This document shows positions 8,127 to 16,571 of a stretch of DNA of 63,478 nucleotides, piece after piece (within the stretch, counting starts at the first letter, position 1; each line of letters opens with the position of its first letter). The position numbers and the translations under genes were made by a program. The stretch spans positions 1 through 63,478 of the forward strand of contig NZ_MQUR01000037.1 of NCBI RefSeq assembly GCF_001953875.1. Reading direction: 5' to 3'. The DNA is from Streptomyces amritsarensis. GTDB lineage: Bacteria; Actinomycetota; Actinomycetes; Streptomycetales; Streptomycetaceae. The notes beneath the pieces were generated by a model. The model ran no database searches. It was given only the letters and a program-made list of their open reading frames with translations, and was not told where the DNA came from.

Positions 8127-11100
8127 ATGATCCTGCTGCTGTCGACGTCCGACACCGATCTGCTCAGCGCTCGCGCAGCGAACACGGCGGACGCCCCCGT
8201 CCCGTACCGGTTCGCGAACCCCTCCCGCCTCCCCCTCGACGACCTTCCCGGCCTCCTGGAGGGCGCCGACCTGGTCGTCGTACGCCTCCTCGGCGGCCTG
8301 CGGGCCTGGCAGGACGGCCTGGACCTGCTGCTGGCCCCGGGCCAGACCCGCCCGGTCGTGGTCCTGACCGGCGAACAGGCGCCGGACGCCCAGCTGATGG
8401 AGGCCTCCACGGTTCCGATCGGCATCGCGGCCGAGGCGCACGCCTACCTCGCGCACGGCGGACCCGCCAACCTCGGGCAGCTGGCCCGGTTCCTCTCCGA
8501 CACCGTCCTGCTCACCGGCCACGGCTTCGAGCCGCCGGCCGCCGCCCCCACCTGGGGCCCCCTGGAGCGCACGGCGCAGCGGACGGACGGCCCCGAGGTC
8601 GCCGTGCTCTACTACCGCGCCCATCAGATGAGCGGCAACACCGGCTTCGTGCACACGCTCTGCGAGGCCATCGAGGCCCACGGCGCCCGGCCGGTCCCGC
8701 TGTACGTCTCCTCCCTGCGCAGCCCGGAGCCGGAGCTCGTGGCCGCCCTGGGCTCCGCGGACGCGGTCGTCACCACCGTCCTCGCGGCGGGCGGCACCAA
8801 GCCCGCCACCGCCTCGGCGGGCGGCGACGACGAGTCCTGGGACGCGGGCGCGCTCGCCGCGCTCGGCGTGCCGATCCTCCAGGCGCTGTGCCTGACCGGC
8901 TCACGCGCCGCGTGGGAGGAGAACGACGAGGGCCTGTCCCCGCTGGACGCGGCGACGCAGGTCGCCGTGCCCGAGTTCGACGGCCGTCTGATCACCGTCC
9001 CGTTCTCCTTCAAGGAGTTCGACGAGGACGGCCTGCCCGCCTATGTGGCCGACCCCGAGCGGGCCGCCCGGGTCGCCGGCATCGCCGTGCGCCACGCCCG
9101 GCTGCGCCACATCGAGCGCCGCGACAAGAAGATCGCCCTCGTCCTCTCGGCGTACCCGACCAAGCACTCCCGCATCGGCAACGCGGTGGGCCTGGACACC
9201 CCGGCCAGCGCGGTGGAACTGCTGCGCACCCTGATCGCCGAGGGCTACGACTTCGGCCCGGTCACCGAGATCCCCGGTCTGGTGTCGGGCGACGGCGACG
9301 AGCTGATCCGCGCCCTGATCGAGGCGGGCGGCCACGACCAGGACTGGCTGACCGAGGAGCAGCTGGCCCGCAACCCGGTCCGTATCCCGGCCGCCGACTA
9401 CAGGCGCTGGTTCGCCGAGCTCCCCGCCGAGCTGCGCGAGAGCGTCGAGGAGCACTGGGGCGAGGCCCCCGGCACCATGTTCGTGGACCGCTCGGCGAAC
9501 CCCGAGGGCGACATCGTCCTGGCCGCCCTGCGCCGCGGGAACCTCCTGATCCTCATCCAGCCGCCGCGCGGCTTCGGCGAGAACCCGATCGCGATCTACC
9601 ACGACCCCGATCTGCCGCCCTCGCACCACTACCTGGCCGCGTACCGCTGGATCCAGGCGCGCGCGGAGGACGGCGGCTTCGGCGCCGACGCGATGATCCA
9701 CCTGGGCAAGCACGGCAACCTGGAGTGGCTGCCCGGCAAGAACGCGGGCCTGTCCGCGGCGTGCGCGCCGGACGCCGCGCTCGGCGACCTCCCCCTCATC
9801 TACCCGTTCCTGGTCAACGACCCGGGCGAGGGCACCCAGGCCAAGCGCCGTGTGCACGCCACCCTGGTCGACCACCTGGTGCCGCCGATGGCGCGCGCGG
9901 AGTCGTACGGCGACATCGCGCGCCTGGAGCAGCACCTGGACGAGTACGCCCAGATCTCCGCGATGGACCCGGCGAAGCTGCCGGCCATCCGCGCGCAGAT
10001 CTGGACGCTGATCCAGGCGGCGAAGCTCGACCACGACCTGGGTCTGCAGGAGAGGCCGGACGACGACGGCTTCGACGACTTCCTGCTGCACGTCGACGGC
10101 TGGCTGTGCGAGGTCAAGGACGCCCAGATCCGCGACGGCCTGCACGTCCTGGGCGGCGCCCCGACGGGCGAGGCCCGGGTCAACCTGGTCCTCGCGATCC
10201 TGCGCGCCCGCCAGATCTGGGGCGGTACGACGGCCCTTCCGGGCCTGCGCGAGGCGCTCGGCCTCGACGAGTCCAAGGCCACCCGTACGTCCGCCGACGC
10301 CATCGAGGAGCAGGCCCGCGCTCTGGTCCAGGCGATGGAGGACGCCGGCTGGTCCGCGGACGCAGTGGCCTCGGTCGCGGCCGACCACCCGGCGGACGTC
10401 GCGGAGGTGCTGTCCTTCGCCGCCCGCGAGGTGGTCCCGCGGCTGGCCGGCACGACGGACGAGATCGCGCACGTGGTCGCGGCCCTGGACGGCCGGTTCG
10501 TACCGGCGGGGCCGTCGGGCTCGCCGCTGCGCGGCCTGGTCAACGTCCTGCCGACGGGCCGCAACTTCTACTCGGTCGACCCGAAGGCCGTCCCGTCCCG
10601 CCTCGCGTGGGAGACGGGCCAGGCCCTGGCCGACTCCCTGCTCACGCGCTACCGCACCGACAACGGCGAGTGGCCGGCGTCGGTCGGCCTGTCCCTGTGG
10701 GGCACGAGCGCGATGCGCACGGCCGGCGACGACGTCGCCGAGGCCCTGGCGCTGCTCGGCATCCGGCCGGTCTGGGACGAGGCCTCGCGCCGCGTGACCG
10801 GGCTGGAGCCGATCCCGCTCGCGGAGCTGGGCCGGCCCCGCATCGACGTGACGCTGCGCATTTCGGGCTTCTTCCGTGACGCGTTCCCGCACGTGATCGG
10901 CCTGCTGGACGACGCGGTCCGGCTCGCCGCCTCGCTGGAGGAGCCGGAGTCGGAGAACTACGTGCGCGCGCACGCCCAGGCGGACCTGGCCCTGCACGGT
11001 GACGAGCGCCGCGCGACGACCCGTATCTTCGGCTCGCGGCCCGGCACGTACGGGGCGGGCATCCTCCAGCTGATCGACTCCCGCGACTGGCGTACGGACG

Positions 11101-11744
11101 CCGACCTGGCGGAGGTCTACACGGTGTGGGGCGGCTACGCCTACGGCCGCGGCCTCGAAGGACGGCCCGCCCGGGACGAGATGGAGACGGCCTACAAGCG
11201 GATCACGGTCGCGGCGAAGAACACGGACACCCGCGAGCACGACATCGCGGACTCGGACGACTACTTCCAGTACCACGGCGGCATGGTGGCCACGGTCCGC
11301 GCCCTGCGCGGCACGGCCCCGGAGGCGTACATCGGCGACTCCACCCGCCCGGAGACGGTCAAGACCCGCACCCTGGTCGAGGAGACCTCGCGCGTCTTCC
11401 GGGCCCGCGTCGTGAACCCGAAGTGGATCGAGGCGATGCGCCGCCACGGCTACAAGGGCGCGTTCGAGCTCGCGGCCACGGTGGACTACCTCTTCGGCTA
11501 CGACGCCACGACGGGCGTGGTGGCGGACTGGATGTACGACAAGCTCACCGAGACGTACGTCCTGGACCCGGTCAACCGCGCCTTCCTGGAGGAGGCCAAC
11601 CCGTGGGCCCTGCACGGCATCGCGGAGCGCCTCCTCGAAGCGGAGTCCCGCGGCATGTGGGAGAAGCCGGACCCGCAGGTACTGGAGTCCCTGCGCCAGG
11701 TGTACCTGGACACGGAGGGCAACCTGGAGGGTGAGGCGGAGTAG
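8127..11744 (+). CDS. cobN: cobaltochelatase subunit CobN
   Basis: Large subunit of the ATP-dependent aerobic cobaltochelatase that inserts cobalt into hydrogenobyrinic acid a,c-diamide, working with CobS/CobT- or ChlI/D-like partners that are not in this window. The 1205-residue protein has CobN/BchH/Mg-chelatase H-type sequence throughout: a flavodoxin-like N-terminal part, then conserved blocks such as YRWIQA..ADAMIHLGKHGNLEWLPGK (about 505-540) and DVTLRISGFFRDAFPH (about 910). Length is normal. The ATG follows directly on the riboswitch 3' helix. A strong hairpin follows the stop, so it is monocistronic. Confidence 0.96.
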   Translation: MILLLSTSDTDLLSARAANTADAPVPYRFANPSRLPLDDLPGLLEGADLVVVRLLGGLRAWQDGLDLLLAPGQTRPVVVLTGEQAPDAQLMEASTVPIGIAAEAHAYLAHGGPANLGQLARFLSDTVLLTGHGFEPPAAAPTWGPLERTAQRTDGPEVAVLYYRAHQMSGNTGFVHTLCEAIEAHGARPVPLYVSSLRSPEPELVAALGSADAVVTTVLAAGGTKPATASAGGDDESWDAGALAALGVPILQALCLTGSRAAWEENDEGLSPLDAATQVAVPEFDGRLITVPFSFKEFDEDGLPAYVADPERAARVAGIAVRHARLRHIERRDKKIALVLSAYPTKHSRIGNAVGLDTPASAVELLRTLIAEGYDFGPVTEIPGLVSGDGDELIRALIEAGGHDQDWLTEEQLARNPVRIPAADYRRWFAELPAELRESVEEHWGEAPGTMFVDRSANPEGDIVLAALRRGNLLILIQPPRGFGENPIAIYHDPDLPPSHHYLAAYRWIQARAEDGGFGADAMIHLGKHGNLEWLPGKNAGLSAACAPDAALGDLPLIYPFLVNDPGEGTQAKRRVHATLVDHLVPPMARAESYGDIARLEQHLDEYAQISAMDPAKLPAIRAQIWTLIQAAKLDHDLGLQERPDDDGFDDFLLHVDGWLCEVKDAQIRDGLHVLGGAPTGEARVNLVLAILRARQIWGGTTALPGLREALGLDESKATRTSADAIEEQARALVQAMEDAGWSADAVASVAADHPADVAEVLSFAAREVVPRLAGTTDEIAHVVAALDGRFVPAGPSGSPLRGLVNVLPTGRNFYSVDPKAVPSRLAWETGQALADSLLTRYRTDNGEWPASVGLSLWGTSAMRTAGDDVAEALALLGIRPVWDEASRRVTGLEPIPLAELGRPRIDVTLRISGFFRDAFPHVIGLLDDAVRLAASLEEPESENYVRAHAQADLALHGDERRATTRIFGSRPGTYGAGILQLIDSRDWRTDADLAEVYTVWGGYAYGRGLEGRPARDEMETAYKRITVAAKNTDTREHDIADSDDYFQYHGGMVATVRALRGTAPEAYIGDSTRPETVKTRTLVEETSRVFRARVVNPKWIEAMRRHGYKGAFELAATVDYLFGYDATTGVVADWMYDKLTETYVLDPVNRAFLEEANPWALHGIAERLLEAESRGMWEKPDPQVLESLRQVYLDTEGNLEGEAE

Positions 11745-11768
11745 CCCGCCGGGCCGCCCCCTCGACGA

Positions 11769-11818
11769 CGAAGGCCGTCCTCCCCGCCCGGCAGCGGGCG
11801 GGGGAAGGACGGCCTTCG
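11769..11818 (+). terminator. terminator after cobN
   Basis: A long inverted repeat: CGAAGGCCGTCC plus TCCCCGCCCG on the left and CGGGCGGGGGA plus AGGACGGCCTTCG on the right, with a four-base loop and a two-base bulge. It begins about 25 bases after the cobN stop. It may also serve the converging small gene on the minus strand. Confidence 0.85.
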
Positions 11819-11868
11819 CACGGCCGGATCGCGATCCGCGTACCCCGAGTGCGCGGACCGCCGGCCGG

Positions 11869-12090
11869 CTACACCTTGACGGTCTGGTTCAGTGCGACGA
11901 GCGCCTGCGCCCACCGTACGTACTTCAGCTGCCCGAAGTCGGCGACGGTCCTGACGCCGAACGCCTCGTGCAGCAGCTCGCCGTCCTTCTCGCTGACGCC
12001 CTTCAGCGCGGCCACGGGAGCGGCGAGCACGTCGGCCAGCGGCTTGTCGGCCCATGCCTTGTCGAGCACCTTGTCCAGATCGATCGCCAT
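11869..12090 (-). CDS. small helical protein, possibly helix-hairpin-helix
   Basis: A 73-residue acidic protein starting MAIDLDKVLDKAWADKPL. The start is set by GGAGGGA just upstream; a longer ORF back to 12150 lacks a ribosome site. Residues 30-60 (LKGVSEKDGELLHEAFGVRTVADFG) resemble a helix-hairpin-helix unit of the type that ends DNA-binding or scaffold proteins, but the central GIG-like turn is replaced by VSEKD, so binding is uncertain. It stands alone between cobN and the immunity island. I do not recognise a named family. Confidence 0.75.
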   Translation of the reverse strand: MAIDLDKVLDKAWADKPLADVLAAPVAALKGVSEKDGELLHEAFGVRTVADFGQLKYVRWAQALVALNQTVKV

Positions 12091-12180
12091 GAGTGTCCCT
12101 CCGGGAACATCGGCACCACATACGCGTGCAAACCTAACCCAATCGGACAATCAGCTCGCGTTGCGGCACGCCTCGGCGTG

Positions 12181-13728
12181 TCAGGAGATGTCCTCGACGC
12201 GCTTGCCGTCGACGAGGTACCTCGGCAGGTGCGGCAGCCCATCCGGGTCGATGGGGAAGCCCTGGTCGTGGGCGAGGCAGGCCATGGCGAGCGGGCCGAG
12301 CGCCACCCGGGCGCGCGGGGCCGCCGACTGCGCCCAGTAGCCGCCGTGTTCGGCGAGGGCTTCGGTGAGCGCCCCGCGGAAGGCCTCGTGGTCCCCGGTG
12401 AAGAGGCGGTGGAAGAGCGCGACCGGCTGGTAGTCGACGCGGTTGACGAACTCGTCCGGGGAATGCGTCAGCGTCTCGGGCAGGGACGCCTGCATGGTGG
12501 CGAGCAGCTTCTCCACGACCGCGTCGCCGGTGCCGCCCGAGAGGTACGTCCGCAGGGTGTCGACCCAGTGCAGGACGTAGGCGTCGACGGTGTCGTCCTG
12601 CCGCAGCGTCTCCAACGGGACCCGGCACAGCCGGTCGACCCGGTCGTGCGCGCGGCAGGCGAGCGCGAGGTAGAGGGCGTCGAGCCAGGCCCGGGCGTCC
12701 GCGGGCGGGGCGGCGGCCGCGGCGGGCAGCCGGAAGGTGTTCTCCTCGCCGAGGTACCACTGCTCCGACTCGGATCCGGCGAACAGCGCGGAGCCGAGCC
12801 GTACGGCCGTCGCCCACGCGTCCCATGTGACGAGCTCGGACGCCTCGGGATCGGCGGTGCAGCGGACGTGGGCCAGCGCCAGGGCCGACGCGAAGGCGTC
12901 GCCGAGCCCCGCCGGATCCTCCGCGAGCCGCGCCACGGACCCGATGGTCGTACGGGTCAGCTCGGCCGGATCCGGTGCGGGCCGGCCCGCGGCGGGGGTG
13001 GCGATCCGGCCGGCGCGGTCGAGGCGTACCAGCCCCTTCATCAGGGCGAGCAGCTCCTGCGGCGGCCTGAGCGACAGCGTGCGCGTCTCCTCGTCGACGA
13101 CCGTGAGCGAGGTCAGACCGCCCCGGCGCCACCAGTACACCCGCGGCGACAGGCGCCCGGGCCCGTCCTCATAGGCACCCAGGGCGTACATGGCCAGGTC
13201 GTTGAGGGCTTCCACCACCGAGCCGTCGGCTATCGGATGGAAGGCGCACAGATGCCGGGTGGGGACGACGACGAGGGCGCCGGCGGACGGCAGCGACTCG
13301 CCGGTGACCTGCCGCGCGAGTTCCCCGAGGTACAGCGCCTTGGAGGCCACGAAGTGCGAGTCCCCGAAGACGGACTGCAGCGTCGCATGCCCTTCGAGGG
13401 ATATCTCCTCGTGCTGGACGGGCACCCGCATCAGGTTGGCGCGCCCCGCCCGCCCCACCTCCTCGGCCCCGGCGCGCTCCACGTCCGCGTCGGTGAGCGA
13501 ACGCACCCTGGTGGGCTCGTCGAGGGCGTAGGCGAAGACCAGCTCGTCGGCCACGACCCGGGCGTACCGCATGCCGCCGGCGACCTCCGGCGTGACCAAC
13601 CCGACGGGCAGCAGCCGCGCGTGCACCCCGCGCAGCAGCTCCTCGACGCTCTCTCCGCCACGACCGCCACTGGATTCAGCTGAGTTGTCTCGATTCACCC
13701 CCCGAACCCTACGAGAAACCGCCGACAT
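12181..13728 (-). CDS. Imm49 family immunity protein with extra N-terminal domain
   Basis: A 515-residue protein. The C-terminal half (about 290-510) matches what I know of the Imm49 family in Streptomyces polymorphic-toxin loci: WLDALYLALACRAHDR, LCRVPLETLR, HWVDTLRTYL and VALGPLAMACLAHDQGFPI appear in order. Residues about 30-240 form a separate region (VVADELVFAYALD, LVVVPTRHLCAFHPI) that looks like a globular domain scoring or binding domain I cannot name. Such proteins are thought to neutralise a toxin domain in the cytoplasm. An alternative GTG start lies at 13698 behind a G-rich tract. It is the last of several immunity-type genes downstream of the toxin. Confidence 0.75.
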   Translation of the reverse strand: MSAVSRRVRGVNRDNSAESSGGRGGESVEELLRGVHARLLPVGLVTPEVAGGMRYARVVADELVFAYALDEPTRVRSLTDADVERAGAEEVGRAGRANLMRVPVQHEEISLEGHATLQSVFGDSHFVASKALYLGELARQVTGESLPSAGALVVVPTRHLCAFHPIADGSVVEALNDLAMYALGAYEDGPGRLSPRVYWWRRGGLTSLTVVDEETRTLSLRPPQELLALMKGLVRLDRAGRIATPAAGRPAPDPAELTRTTIGSVARLAEDPAGLGDAFASALALAHVRCTADPEASELVTWDAWATAVRLGSALFAGSESEQWYLGEENTFRLPAAAAAPPADARAWLDALYLALACRAHDRVDRLCRVPLETLRQDDTVDAYVLHWVDTLRTYLSGGTGDAVVEKLLATMQASLPETLTHSPDEFVNRVDYQPVALFHRLFTGDHEAFRGALTEALAEHGGYWAQSAAPRARVALGPLAMACLAHDQGFPIDPDGLPHLPRYLVDGKRVEDIS

Positions 13729-13859
13729 CGCCGCGCCCAGGCCTCAGGAGGCCCCGTTCCCGTCCCGGATCCCCCGTCAGGCTCGGAGCGGTAGGCGCTG
13801 ACGGGTAACCCAGTAGGGGGCCCGCCAGCCCTTTGTCGGCGGCAGCCGTTGTCGCCGAG

Positions 13860-14255
13860 CTACCGAGCCAGGAACCCCTCGATATCGTGTTTCAGAGCAG
13901 GCGGCACCTCAGCCAACTCCGAGACGATCAACCGGACATCCCGCCCGAGTTCGGGGATCTCCCTCCAGACCTCCGCACTCCTGGTGAGTACGGCGGCCAG
14001 CAGGTCACCCTCGTACATGTCGCCTTCCGCCAGCGGGTCGTTCTGGAGGACCTCCACCGCCAAGGGCGGGAGATAGGCAAGGCCCACGTCCTGCCTGATC
14101 AGCAACCGCATGTCCTCGACCGTCAGGCCGCCGATCGGCTTGCGCCGAAGCTCGCGCACAGCCGCCATCAGCCGAGTTTCGCCGCCCGACGGCGCCGACC
14201 AGCGGTCACGCTCAAGCTCCTCCAGGGAGCGGTCACGGTTCACGAGTCGAGTCAC
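13860..14255 (-). CDS. contact-dependent growth inhibition immunity protein (CdiI-type)
   Basis: A 131-residue protein with the layout of the CdiI-type immunity family common in Gram-positive polymorphic-toxin loci: SLEELERDRW near the start, then LRRKPIGGLTVEDMRLLIRQDVGLAYLPPLAVEVL and DPLAEGDMYEGDLLAAVL. Proteins of this group are predicted to bind and block a cognate toxin domain inside the producing cell. No CdiA-like toxin tip matching it is visible here, so it looks like an orphan in an immunity array. The start is GTG at 14255, or GTG 12 bases further in. Confidence 0.8.
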   Translation of the reverse strand: MTRLVNRDRSLEELERDRWSAPSGGETRLMAAVRELRRKPIGGLTVEDMRLLIRQDVGLAYLPPLAVEVLQNDPLAEGDMYEGDLLAAVLTRSAEVWREIPELGRDVRLIVSELAEVPPALKHDIEGFLAR

Positions 14256-14454
14256 CGACCGATCGTCGCATGTCAGATCTCAAACGCGGTCTGAGTCCCC
14301 CGCCGATGCAGTCGTTTTGCTGACGTTGCCGTCAAACGCCACCGGAGCCTTGCTGAGCTCGTCCTTCAGAAAGGCTCCGGCGGCGATCGACGGAGTCACG
14401 GGCAGTGACAGCTACCCGGTTTCTGAGGTTGCCCGCGGCACCCTCAGCGCGACC

Positions 14455-14877
14455 TTAAATTACGCTTGCAGGGAGGCTTCGGAAGGCTGCAATCGCGCTC
14501 TTCAGTTCGATGGAAAGCGCCGCTCTATTGTCTCCCAGGAGTCGACGAGTCTCTTCGGCAGATTTAGCCTGCTCGGCTCCAATCCTAAACCTCTCCCAAG
14601 CCTCGAACGTGAGCCGGGTATGTCGCGTGAGCACATCAGAGATCAGGGCTTGTTCCCGGAAACTTAGCGCCTTTCTGGGTGGCCGGAGATAGAACAGAGA
14701 ATGCTCGGCAACGAGTTGCCCCACAAGCACCCGAATCTCATGACCCAGGAAGTCGCAAGAGAGCATAGAAATTGCGAGATTAGCGAGGGTTGATTTAGCC
14801 GGCCCCTGCAGCGAATCCGGTACCTCCCACCGTTCGCGCGGCTCGTCCAACCACTCCCAACCGTCGGGTCGAGACAT
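14455..14877 (-). CDS. unknown protein, probable cognate immunity protein of the Hint toxin
   Basis: A 140-residue protein starting MSRPDGWEWLDEPRERW, mostly helical and without a signal peptide or membrane segment. I do not recognise its family. It starts 15 bases after the toxin stop with a perfect AGGAGG ribosome site in between, which is the usual toxin-then-immunity arrangement. The region is clearly less GC-rich than its neighbours and uses codons rare in Streptomyces (CTA, AAT, ATA-type), pointing to recent acquisition. The immunity role is inference from position only. Confidence 0.7.
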   Translation of the reverse strand: MSRPDGWEWLDEPRERWEVPDSLQGPAKSTLANLAISMLSCDFLGHEIRVLVGQLVAEHSLFYLRPPRKALSFREQALISDVLTRHTRLTFEAWERFRIGAEQAKSAEETRRLLGDNRAALSIELKSAIAAFRSLPASVI

Positions 14878-14892
14878 GCCACCGCCTCCTAA

Positions 14893-15849
14893 TCATCCGA
14901 ACCGCGACAGCAACCAGCTTTGCGCCTCGTCGTTATTCTTGGGTACTCCAGTGATACCACCCGCCTCCAAGACTTGCGCGCAATAGGTCACACAGGCCTG
15001 ATCTGGCATATCGTAGTCGGGATACAATCCTCGGCGTGTTCTATCCATCGCGACCTCCGCGTACATCATCGCGCCCTGAGGGTTGGGGAGAGGAATCCTC
15101 ACGTTAATCGTGATGGCTGGCAACTCGTCGGGAGTGAAGTGAGTAACCCCGTTATCAGGGTTGCCGAGACTGCCATACTGGTGGGTTCTGAGCACTTCGT
15201 CACCGTCCCGGATCGTGATCAAGGCGTGCTGCCTACCATCCGGGTAATTGGCCAGGTGAACGGTTGCTTCGCCGCCACAGTTATGAACGAGGACCGGTGT
15301 GGCGCCTGCCAGCACATAGTACGTGTGGAAGTCGTCGACCGTGAGGTTGTGCGTGGTGACGGCGAACGGGTAGTCGTGGGTGCTCTGAACCGTGAGGGTG
15401 GTGCCGTCGGGCTTGCGGAGCTGCTCGCCCGGGAGGAAGTCGCCGGCGTCGAGCCACTGGCGGCGGGTTTCGTTCCAGTGCGGGTGGTGGGAGGTGGAGG
15501 TGAGGGTGGCCGGCGGGCCGCGGGGGTTGGCGTCGTCGGTGAGGGTGAGGTCGGTGAACTCCTTGTCGTCCGGCGTGATGATGGTCGCGGTGACCGTCTT
15601 GGCTGCGGTGTCGCCGGTCTGGGGGTCCGTGGCGAGGACCTTGTCGCCCACCTTGACGTCCTCGATGGCCTTGCTCGTTCCATCGGCCATGCGGACGCGG
15701 GTGCCCGTGGGGAAGCTGTTCGTCTTGACATTGACGGAGCATGAGGATCCGGATGAGGACTCGGCGGAGCGTGCGTCCGCTCCACCCCCGGCCGATTCGG
15801 CGCCGGCGTCGCCTCTGTCCGCCTTGGACTGCGTGCCCGCGCTGTTCAC
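14893..15849 (-). CDS. polymorphic toxin C-terminal part: Hint domain plus unassigned toxin domain
   Basis: A 318-residue product with three parts. Residues 1-35 are a Gly/Ser/Ala linker. Residues about 37-190 form a Hint (intein-like) autoprocessing domain, starting CSVNVKTNSFPTGTRVRMADG, with TSTSHHPHW as the internal histidine block and ending TPVLVHNC, where self-cleavage would occur. The last 127 residues are the presumed toxin, with His in RQHALITI and two Cys in CVTYCAQVLEAGG; this His...Cys order recalls permuted papain/NlpC-like folds, but that is inference. The start is GTG overlapping the stop of an upstream fragment as GTGA. The delivery N-terminus is missing, so the toxin may be inactive or silent. 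Confidence 0.8.
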   Translation of the reverse strand: MNSAGTQSKADRGDAGAESAGGGADARSAESSSGSSCSVNVKTNSFPTGTRVRMADGTSKAIEDVKVGDKVLATDPQTGDTAAKTVTATIITPDDKEFTDLTLTDDANPRGPPATLTSTSHHPHWNETRRQWLDAGDFLPGEQLRKPDGTTLTVQSTHDYPFAVTTHNLTVDDFHTYYVLAGATPVLVHNCGGEATVHLANYPDGRQHALITIRDGDEVLRTHQYGSLGNPDNGVTHFTPDELPAITINVRIPLPNPQGAMMYAEVAMDRTRRGLYPDYDMPDQACVTYCAQVLEAGGITGVPKNNDEAQSWLLSRFG

Positions 15850-16080
15850 TTGGCGGTATCCGTAGATGCTTTCTCGTCCGCCGACTTGCGTGCTTGAGCT
15901 GCAGCAGCGGTTGCTTCGTCCTCGGCCTTCTTGGCCTGGGTCACCGCCAACATCGCCCTGGATACCTTGCTCTCCGCGGCGTCGACGGCTGCGTAGGCCT
16001 TGTTCAGCTCCTTGTAAATCTTGAAGGCTTGAATGCCGATCTTGAGGGCGAAGCCACCTCCGGCCTCGTCGGCGGCGTCA
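15846..16080 (-). pseudogene. upstream fragment of the polymorphic toxin, 5'-truncated and frame-shifted
   Basis: In the minus frame that stops at 15846 the translation is convincing from about residue IADAADEAGG onwards: a helix GIQAFKIYKELNKAYAA and a charged Ala/Lys/Glu-rich coiled coil (VSRAMLAVTQAKKAEDEAT). This is the kind of linker that precedes Hint domains in Streptomyces toxins. It is one frame off from the Hint ORF and has no start. To the right of about 16080 the frame only reads antisense through a lectin gene, so the 5' part has been lost. Confidence 0.65.
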
Positions 16081-16571
16081 GCAATCCGGCGGTCTACCCC
16101 TACGCCGCCTCCGTGACCGCCGCGGAAGCCGTCGGCCCCATCAGGCTGACCGCGGCCGCCGGCAACTGCGTCGACAACGACGGGAACAGCGCCGACGACG
16201 GCAACAGGATCCAGATCGCCGGCTGCAACGGCACCGACGCCCAGAAGTTCCAGATCCGCGACGACGGCACCATCCGGACGAACGGAGCATGCCTCAACGC
16301 CTCCGCAGCCGGTACCGCCAACACCACGCCCATCGAACTCCGCGCGTGTGACGGCAGCGCGCCGAGCCAGAAGTTCCTTCCCCGCGCCGACGGAACCATC
16401 CACAACCCCGTCTCGGGCCGCTGCCTCGACCTCGGCAACGCCGACACCACGCCCGGCCGGCAGCTCTGGCTCTGGGACTGCACCGGTTCCGCCGCGCAGC
16501 GCTGGAGCGTCCCGATCCTCGGCACCGCGCCGCTCCCCGTTCCCGCCCCCGTCCCCGCCCCTGTCCCGTAA
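16080..16571 (+). pseudogene. ricin-B (beta-trefoil) lectin domain, 5'-truncated gene
   Basis: The plus frame from about 16080 encodes a complete R-type lectin trefoil of about 130 residues with three QxW/F-like repeats (AQKFQI, SQKFLP, AQRWSV) and paired cysteines (GNCVDN..AGCNG, GACLN..RACDG, GRCLDL..WDCTG). It ends in a Pro/Val tail, PVPAPVPAPVP. Upstream of residue SNPAVYP the frame becomes antisense to the toxin fragment and has no plausible start or signal peptide. The catalytic or delivery part that such lectin domains usually follow is gone. Confidence 0.7.

Noticed and set aside
8901..11615. A 904-codon minus-strand open frame opposite cobN
   Set aside because: It mirrors cobN and has low-complexity Val/Arg/Gln translation; cobN is certain.
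15741..16571. One continuous lectin gene starting at 15741
   Set aside because: The first 113 codons are antisense to the toxin fragment, give Arg-rich nonsense and hold no signal peptide, so only the part from about 16080 is real.
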